In this document: positions 59,053-64,000 of the stretch, piece after piece
Numbering within the stretch: position 1 is the first letter of the stretch
Layout: each line of letters opens with the position of its first letter
Source of the DNA: Streptomyces ficellus
GTDB lineage: Bacteria; Actinomycetota; Actinomycetes; Streptomycetales; Streptomycetaceae
Length of the DNA: 64,000 nucleotides
Direction of reading: 5' to 3'
Assembly: GCF_030406405.1 (NCBI RefSeq)
Contig: NZ_JAUEPL010000028.1
Coordinates: 1-64,000 of the forward strand
Program-made: the position numbers and the translations under genes
The notes under the pieces: generated by a model
The model's input: the letters and a program-made list of their open reading frames with translations, nothing else
Database searches by the model: none
Told to the model about the DNA's origin: nothing

Positions 59053-60504
59053 TTACTCGCCGGGGCGTCGGCGGCTGCGGCGGGACGCCCTCGTCAGGAC
59101 GGCGCCCGTCGCGACGAGCAGCGCGGCGGCGCCGCCCATGAGCCACATCTGCGCCCGGGAACCCGTGTCCGCCATCTCACCGACGAGCGAGGGGGCGGCG
59201 GGGGGCCGGTCGTCGGCGACGACGTTGGTGGCTTCGGAGTCGGGGTCCGATTCCGGTTCGCCCTCGGCGCCGGCGGCCTCGGACTCCGGGTCGGCCGCCG
59301 GCTCCGGTTCGGCCTCGGCGGGGTCCGGGTCGCCCTGGGCGCCCGCGGCTTCCGACTCGGGGTCGGCCGCGGGCTCCAGTTCCGCGTCCGGCTCGGGGTC
59401 GGCCGCGCGCTCCGGACCGGAGGCCGGCTGCGGGCCGCACGAAGGCTGCGCCGCGAACGGGACGTGGCGGATCCGGCCGGACGACCCGGCGGGGCGGCCC
59501 GCCGCCAGTGCGTGGACGACCACGTCGCCCTCGATGTCGGACGGGCTCACATCCGTCAGCTTCGCGCGGGGCGCGTACACGGCCCCCCGCAGGGTGTCGC
59601 CCGCCGTGAGGGTGAGGTCCGTGGCGTCGGCGAAGTTCCACAGGATGTACGGGGCGTCCTGGCTGGTCACGCCCGCCATGGCCGGCGTACGCCAGGTGAA
59701 TCCGCCGCCCTCGGCCGTGGTGTCGACCACCACCACGAGCGGCCTGGTGGCCGTCGGCCGGTTGTCGAACGTCAGCGTCCGGATGTGGTCCAGCTGCGCG
59801 CCGGTCAGGCGCAGGACGTTCGTACGGCCGTCGGCGAGCCGGATCCTGACCGTGGAGTCCGGCGTGATGCCGGCGTGCGCCACGTTGCCCTGGCACCGGG
59901 CCAGCGCGTCGGCCCGGTGGCGATGCGTGGCGAAGAGCGCGTCGAAGTCCATCAGGCCACGGGCGGGCCCCACGGACGACGGCGGCTGCGGTGTCGTCAA
60001 CTCGATGCGCGGGGTGGCGTGGTAGCCCGCGCCGGCCGCGACGAGCCGGGTGTTGACCGCCGTGCCGTTCATGCCGGTGGCCTGCGCCGCGCTGCCGGTC
60101 AGGTCGCCGACCTTGACGTACCCCCGGTCGAGCACCCGCAGCACGCCGTTCGTCGCGCTCCCCGCGAAGTCGACCCTGCCCCCCACCAGGAGCGCCGTGG
60201 GGCGGGTGTCCCCACGGGCCGTGAAGCCGCCCGTGGCGCGCGGCGCGACCGTGTGTCCCGCGCCGAACCTAAGGGCACCGCCCACGGCGACGGAGCCCTC
60301 GGTCGACGTACCGCCCAGCAGCGCGTCCCGCTGCGTCACCACACCGAATCCGTTGTTCCCGGCCATCGGGTTGCCGGTCACGGCGGCGACCGGCCGCGTG
60401 ACGGGCGAAGGGCCCGGCGGCGTCCCCGCCCGGACGGACGGGGCGGCGGCCCCCAGGCCGACCGCGCACACCGCACACACCACGGACATTCCACTCATTC
60501 GCAT
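59053..60504 (-). CDS. Choice-of-anchor A family surface protein with sortase signal
   Basis: A 483-aa exported protein. The N-terminal signal peptide (about 1-26) is followed by a choice-of-anchor A domain (about 45-360): GNNGFGVVTQRDALLGGTST, NTRLVAAGAGYHATPRIELT, ILWNFADATDLTL and YAPRAKLTDVSPSDIEGDVV. Then comes an acidic DPESEAAGAQGD-type repeat stalk and a C-terminal sorting region: GEMADTGS, a hydrophobic segment and RRSRRR. ADTG resembles the LAxTG signal used by sortase E in Streptomyces. No Shine-Dalgarno site is clear before the ATG at 60504; ATGs at 60498 and 60489 are alternatives. Confidence 0.85.
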   Translation of the reverse strand: MRMSGMSVVCAVCAVGLGAAAPSVRAGTPPGPSPVTRPVAAVTGNPMAGNNGFGVVTQRDALLGGTSTEGSVAVGGALRFGAGHTVAPRATGGFTARGDTRPTALLVGGRVDFAGSATNGVLRVLDRGYVKVGDLTGSAAQATGMNGTAVNTRLVAAGAGYHATPRIELTTPQPPSSVGPARGLMDFDALFATHRHRADALARCQGNVAHAGITPDSTVRIRLADGRTNVLRLTGAQLDHIRTLTFDNRPTATRPLVVVVDTTAEGGGFTWRTPAMAGVTSQDAPYILWNFADATDLTLTAGDTLRGAVYAPRAKLTDVSPSDIEGDVVVHALAAGRPAGSSGRIRHVPFAAQPSCGPQPASGPERAADPEPDAELEPAADPESEAAGAQGDPDPAEAEPEPAADPESEAAGAEGEPESDPDSEATNVVADDRPPAAPSLVGEMADTGSRAQMWLMGGAAALLVATGAVLTRASRRSRRRPGE

Positions 60505-60676
60505 AACGGAGAAAATATGATCATCGCGTGGATATCGGGCTGCGACGCGCCCACCGTCCGATCCACCTCACATCAATGGAGGTACGGCCCCTCGCCCGGC
60601 GATCGGACCGCGCGCGTAACGGCCATAAGGCGACGTTTCACCCGCTCAGCGGTAGGGGAGCGGTGGGTGCGACGGC

Positions 60677-62647
60677 ATGGTGCCGGGGGAATCGGGGTGG
60701 GGAACCGTGCGCGAGAAGAAGCTGTACCGGCGTGCCTGGAGAGCCGAGCCGCCCATCTCCGACAGTGAACGGGAGCTGTTCGGCGGAGCCCTGCGGTACG
60801 ACTTCGGCTGGGTCAAGCACGAGTACGCCGTGCTCGACCTCAAGCCCCTGGCCGCCGTACGCGCCCTGCCCCAGCTCCTCGGCAGCACCCTGCGGCTCGC
60901 CTGGGAGTCCGACCCACGCGCGCTGCTGACGGTCGGGCTCACCGAGATCGGCCAGGGCATGGCCCAGGCCGTGGGCCTGCTCCTGACCAACGAGGTCCTC
61001 CAGGCGCTCTTCGCCCCCGGCACCACCACCGAACGCCTCCGCGCGGCCCTGCCCGCACTGGTCGCCGCCGGCGTCCTCGCGGTGGTCAACGCGGTCCTCG
61101 CCTCCCTGTCGACCGCCGGCACCGGCCGGCTGGAGCCCAAGGTCGAACGGCTCGCCACCGAGAAGTACCTGCGCCGCGCCGCCGGAGTGGAGCTCGAAGC
61201 CGTCGAGGACGGAGCCTTCCGCAAGCTCCTGGACTCCGCCCAGTTCGGCGCGCTGGCGGCGCGGAACATGATCGGCGCCTGTGTCGGCGCCCTCAACGGC
61301 GTGTTCACCATCGTCGCCGCCGCCGGTGTCCTCACCGTGCTCCACCCGGCGCTCCTGCCGCTGCTCGTGCTGATCGCGCTGCCGCGCGGCTGGGGCGCCA
61401 TGCACGTCGCCCAGCGCCGCTACGCCTCCCGGATGAACTGGATCGAGCACGAACGCGCCGCCCGCCTCGTCAACAACCTCATCACCAGCCGCGAATCCGC
61501 CAAGGAGGTGCGCGTCCACCAGGTCGGCCGCTACCTCCTCGACAAGTTCCACGACATGGCCGAGACCTCCGAGGCCGAGCAGACCCGGCTCGCCGACGGA
61601 CGCGCCATCACCGAACTGATCGCCGCCGCCTTCTCCGGCGCCGCCGCCCTCGCCACGTACGCCGCGCTCGGCGCCCTGCTGGTCACCGGCCGCATGGACA
61701 TCGCCATGGCCGGCACCGCCGCCCTCGCCGTGCGCACCGGCTCGGCCAGCCTGAGCGCGCTCATCACCCACATCAACACCCTGCACGAGGAGTCGCTGTA
61801 CGTCAGGGACCTGGACCGCTTCACTGCGGCGGCCGAGGCACGGGCCATCCCGCTCGGCGGCACCCCCGTCCCTGACTTCCCCGAGAAGATCACCTTCGAG
61901 AACGTCACCTTCCGCTACCCCGACCGCGAGCAGCCCGCGCTGCGGGACATCTGCCTGACCCTCACCGCGGGCTCGGTCGTCGCCCTGGTCGGCGCCAACG
62001 GCTCCGGCAAGTCCACTCTCGTCAAGATCCTCGCCGGGCTCCACCAGCCGGGCGACGGCCGTGTCCTGTGGGGCGACACCGACCTCGCCGAAGCGGACCG
62101 GCTCGACATCTTCCGCCATGTCGCCGTCCTCGACCAGGACTTCCAGCGCTGGCCCTTCACCCTCCGGACCAACATCCGCATCGGACAGCCCGAGCGCACC
62201 GACGAACCCGGGCGCGTCGAGCGCGCCGCCGCCTACTCCGGCGCCGACAAGCTCGGCACCACCCTGCCGCGCGGCTACGACACGCTGCTCGCCCGCCAGT
62301 TCCGGCACGGCTCCGAACTCTCCGGCGGCCAGTGGCAGACGGTCGGCCAGGCCCGCTTCCGCTACCGCGAGGCGAACCTCGTCATCGCCGACGAGCCGAC
62401 CTCCGCCCTGGACCCCGAGGCGGAGATCCAGTCCTTCGCACGCGTCCGCGCCCTCACCGAAGAGGGCAGGACCGTCGTGCTCGTCAGCCACCGCATGGCC
62501 GGCATCCAGTCCGCGGACGTCATCCACGTCCGCCACGAGGGCAGGCTCGTCGAATCCGGCTCCCACCGGGAACTCATGGACCGGCCCGGCTCCCGCTACC
62601 GCCGCATGTACCTCCTCCAGGCCGACCAGTACGGCACGCCCCGCTGA
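60677..62647 (+). CDS. ABC transporter, fused permease and ATPase
   Basis: A 656-aa half-transporter of the type I exporter class. About 60 N-terminal soluble residues lead into five to six membrane segments (about 95-370). The ATPase domain has Walker A in VGANGSGKST, the signature LSGGQWQTVGQ, Walker B in LVIADEPTSALD and the switch His in VLVSHR. It should work as a homodimer exporting a lipid or peptide-like compound. An alternative GTG start at 60704 has GGGG just before it; neither start has a standard site. No biosynthetic genes adjoin it. Confidence 0.88.
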   Translation: MVPGESGWGTVREKKLYRRAWRAEPPISDSERELFGGALRYDFGWVKHEYAVLDLKPLAAVRALPQLLGSTLRLAWESDPRALLTVGLTEIGQGMAQAVGLLLTNEVLQALFAPGTTTERLRAALPALVAAGVLAVVNAVLASLSTAGTGRLEPKVERLATEKYLRRAAGVELEAVEDGAFRKLLDSAQFGALAARNMIGACVGALNGVFTIVAAAGVLTVLHPALLPLLVLIALPRGWGAMHVAQRRYASRMNWIEHERAARLVNNLITSRESAKEVRVHQVGRYLLDKFHDMAETSEAEQTRLADGRAITELIAAAFSGAAALATYAALGALLVTGRMDIAMAGTAALAVRTGSASLSALITHINTLHEESLYVRDLDRFTAAAEARAIPLGGTPVPDFPEKITFENVTFRYPDREQPALRDICLTLTAGSVVALVGANGSGKSTLVKILAGLHQPGDGRVLWGDTDLAEADRLDIFRHVAVLDQDFQRWPFTLRTNIRIGQPERTDEPGRVERAAAYSGADKLGTTLPRGYDTLLARQFRHGSELSGGQWQTVGQARFRYREANLVIADEPTSALDPEAEIQSFARVRALTEEGRTVVLVSHRMAGIQSADVIHVRHEGRLVESGSHRELMDRPGSRYRRMYLLQADQYGTPR

Positions 62648-62689
62648 GTCTGCCCGCCGCCGGACGGCCGCCGCCGTACGCTACCCACC

Positions 62690-63319
62690 ATGTGCTGGAG
62701 CGCGACGGCCGACCTCGCGGCCGGCACCGTCATCACCGCGGCCGGCGTCGCCTGTGTGGCGCGGACCCGCCGGGTACGCGAACTCCCGCTCGCCGCCCTG
62801 CCGTTGCTGCTGGGCGCCCACCAGCTCGTCGAGGCGTCCGTGTGGGGCTCCGGCGGCGGCAGCGGCCCGGCGACGCTCGCCTGGGCCGTCATCGCGCTGC
62901 CCCTGTTGCCGCTGTGGGTGCCCCTCGGCGTCCTGCTGGCCGCACCGCCCGGGTCCGGCCGCCGGCTCGCCGTCCCGGTGGCCGCCGGACTCGTCACCGC
63001 CACCGCGCTCGCCTCCTGCCTGGCCACCCGGCCCGTGACGGCCCACATCCGGGGCCGCACCATCGGCTACGTCCTCGACCTGCCGTACGCGCCGCTGCTC
63101 CTGACCGGCTACCTCCTGGCCACCGTCGGCGCGCTGCTGCTGGCGGCCGACCGGCTCCTGAGGCTGCTCGGCGCCGTCGTCGCGGCCGGGGCGGTGCTGT
63201 GCGTACTGCTGTGGAGCACCGAGTTCGTCTCCACCTGGTGCGCCTTCGCCGCCGTCGCGTCCCTGATCCTGCTCGCCCGGGCGGGTCGTATCGATCGCCC
63301 CTACGCACCGCCGTGCTGA
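62690..63319 (+). CDS. DUF6629 family membrane protein
   Basis: A 209-aa protein starting MCWSATADLAAGTVITAAGV with about seven hydrophobic segments and few charged residues. The opening and GAHQLVEASVWG match the DUF6629 family as I know it. A second conserved patch is WSTEFVSTWCAFAA near the end. Its function is unknown. The ATG has no strong ribosome binding site. Its 3' end overlaps the convergent TPR gene by 19 bp. Confidence 0.82.
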   Translation: MCWSATADLAAGTVITAAGVACVARTRRVRELPLAALPLLLGAHQLVEASVWGSGGGSGPATLAWAVIALPLLPLWVPLGVLLAAPPGSGRRLAVPVAAGLVTATALASCLATRPVTAHIRGRTIGYVLDLPYAPLLLTGYLLATVGALLLAADRLLRLLGAVVAAGAVLCVLLWSTEFVSTWCAFAAVASLILLARAGRIDRPYAPPC

Positions 63320-64000
63320 GCGTCGCCCGTGGTGGCCGGCAGGGTGGCGGTGGTGGTGAGGACGGCGGAGACCCACTCCTCGTCGAAGTGGCGACGCAGA
63401 AGGCGGGTGAACTCCTCGTCGCCGAGTTCGGCGCGCCGGTGACGCAGAGCGGTGATGTTGAGGACCGCGTTGTCGGATTTCATCCGCTGGTTGATGGCCA
63501 GCGCCTGGACCATCAGGCGCACCGCCTCCTCCAAGCGGCCCTGCTCCGCGCGCAGGGTGCCCAGCTCGCCGTAATCGAGTGCCACCTCCTCCCAGGCGCC
63601 CTGGGCCTCGTCGATGGCCAGGCATTCGCGGTAGCACTGCTCGGCGAGCGCCTGGTCACCGCGTAGCTGGGCCACCCTGCCCAGGTGGAAGGTGCTGTTG
63701 GAGACGCCCGACTGGTTGCCCAGCCGTCGCTTCAGGGCCACCGAGGCCCGGAAGTGCCGCTCCGCCTCCGCATAGGCGCCCCGGTCCTGGCAGACGCGGC
63801 CGAGCTGGTGCCGGACGATCGCGGTGTTGGTGTCGTTGCCGAGGCGTTCGTAGATCGTGAGGGCGGCCAGATAGCGCCGCTCGGCCTCCTCCAGACGCCC
63901 GGTCTCCAGGTCGGCGTGCCCGAGGTCCTCGAGGCACTTGGCGATGCCCTCCCGATACCCGGCCGCCTCGCACAACGGCAGCGCGTGCAGGAGGAGCATC
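63301..64000 (-). CDS. Tetratricopeptide repeat protein, C-terminal part
   Basis: The last 233 codons of a gene entering from the right edge. At least five TPR units are visible, for example EAERRYLAALTIYERLGNDT, AEAERHFRASVALKRRLGNQ and LAEQCYRECLAIDEAQGAWE, then a shorter C-terminal helix pair and a Thr/Ala tail. The 40-residue spacing and LG(N/D) turns are those of the TPR arrays of actinobacterial NB-ARC or SARP/AfsR-type regulators. The upstream domains are outside the window, so the class is not certain. Confidence 0.82.
   Translation of the reverse strand, partial: MLLLHALPLCEAAGYREGIAKCLEDLGHADLETGRLEEAERRYLAALTIYERLGNDTNTAIVRHQLGRVCQDRGAYAEAERHFRASVALKRRLGNQSGVSNSTFHLGRVAQLRGDQALAEQCYRECLAIDEAQGAWEEVALDYGELGTLRAEQGRLEEAVRLMVQALAINQRMKSDNAVLNITALRHRRAELGDEEFTRLLRRHFDEEWVSAVLTTTATLPATTGDAQHGGA

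Overview
The window is a stretch of very GC-rich actinobacterial chromosome, almost certainly from Streptomyces or a close relative. Third codon positions are nearly all G or C, GTG starts are common, and the gene content is typical of the genus: multidomain SpoIIE (RsbU-like) phosphatases, DUF2795, DUF3140, DUF5133, DUF6056-like and DUF6629 proteins, and a sortase substrate with an ADTG motif. I see no rRNA, tRNA, CRISPR array, transposase, prophage or replication origin.

Layout. 1-8300: end of a Tat-exported protein, a DcuS-like sensor/PP2C/HATPase phosphatase, a methyltransferase, a GtrA/GtrB/GT-C trio for lipid-linked sugar transfer, and small DUF2795 and DUF5133 proteins. 8300-17300: an RpiR-type regulator, two more SpoIIE phosphatases in tandem, DUF3140, a type IB topoisomerase and a short-chain dehydrogenase. 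17600-19050: an MFS exporter and a strong bidirectional terminator. 19064-33495: a leftward glycan cluster. It has gmhA, hldE and gmhB (the route to ADP-D-glycero-beta-D-manno-heptose), two GT9 heptosyltransferase-like enzymes, three GT2 and two GT4 glycosyltransferases, a NodU/CmcH carbamoyltransferase and a UDP-xylose-synthase-like enzyme. A YbdK-type ligase with its own SigB-like promoter sits in the middle. 33600-38715: an asparagine synthase with an overlapping 31-codon leader ORF, an S9 peptidase, a YqjF protein and a small acidic protein. 38718-48520: a polyol-type MFS permease, a DeoR regulator, two FGGY kinases, a histidine phosphatase, a 2-hydroxyacid dehydrogenase, a dehydrogenase and a second MFS. 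This looks like an uncharacterised carbohydrate or polyol catabolic locus. 48500-58500: an SRPBCC protein, a PLP decarboxylase, an M20 amidohydrolase, an ArAE-like membrane protein, a dehydrogenase, catalase, and a metallophosphoesterase/BON/nucleotidyltransferase operon with an unlisted 36-aa repeat protein behind it. 58500-64000: a repeat-rich intergenic block, a choice-of-anchor A surface protein, an ABC exporter, DUF6629 and the end of a TPR protein.

How the genes fit together. The heptose cluster should make a D,D-heptose donor and a carbamoylated, possibly pentose-containing heptoglycan. It has no hldD epimerase, polymerase, flippase or export genes in view. Many other genes suit a general stress regulon: three RsbU-type phosphatases, catalase, DUF2795 and dehydrogenases. 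Several upstream regions also carry GNNT-N(15-17)-GGGTA-like sequences resembling the S. coelicolor SigB consensus.

Two sequence-level themes stand out. Short tandem repeats are unusually frequent at gene edges, several of them spanning stop codons, and as Gly/Pro/Ser/Arg-rich inserts inside proteins. A long dispersed intergenic repeat occurs at two distant loci (about 30660-30921 and 58665-58850). A 17-G homopolymer lies between the DeoR regulator and the kinase operon. Product names rest on motifs and family resemblance read by eye; no database search was run.
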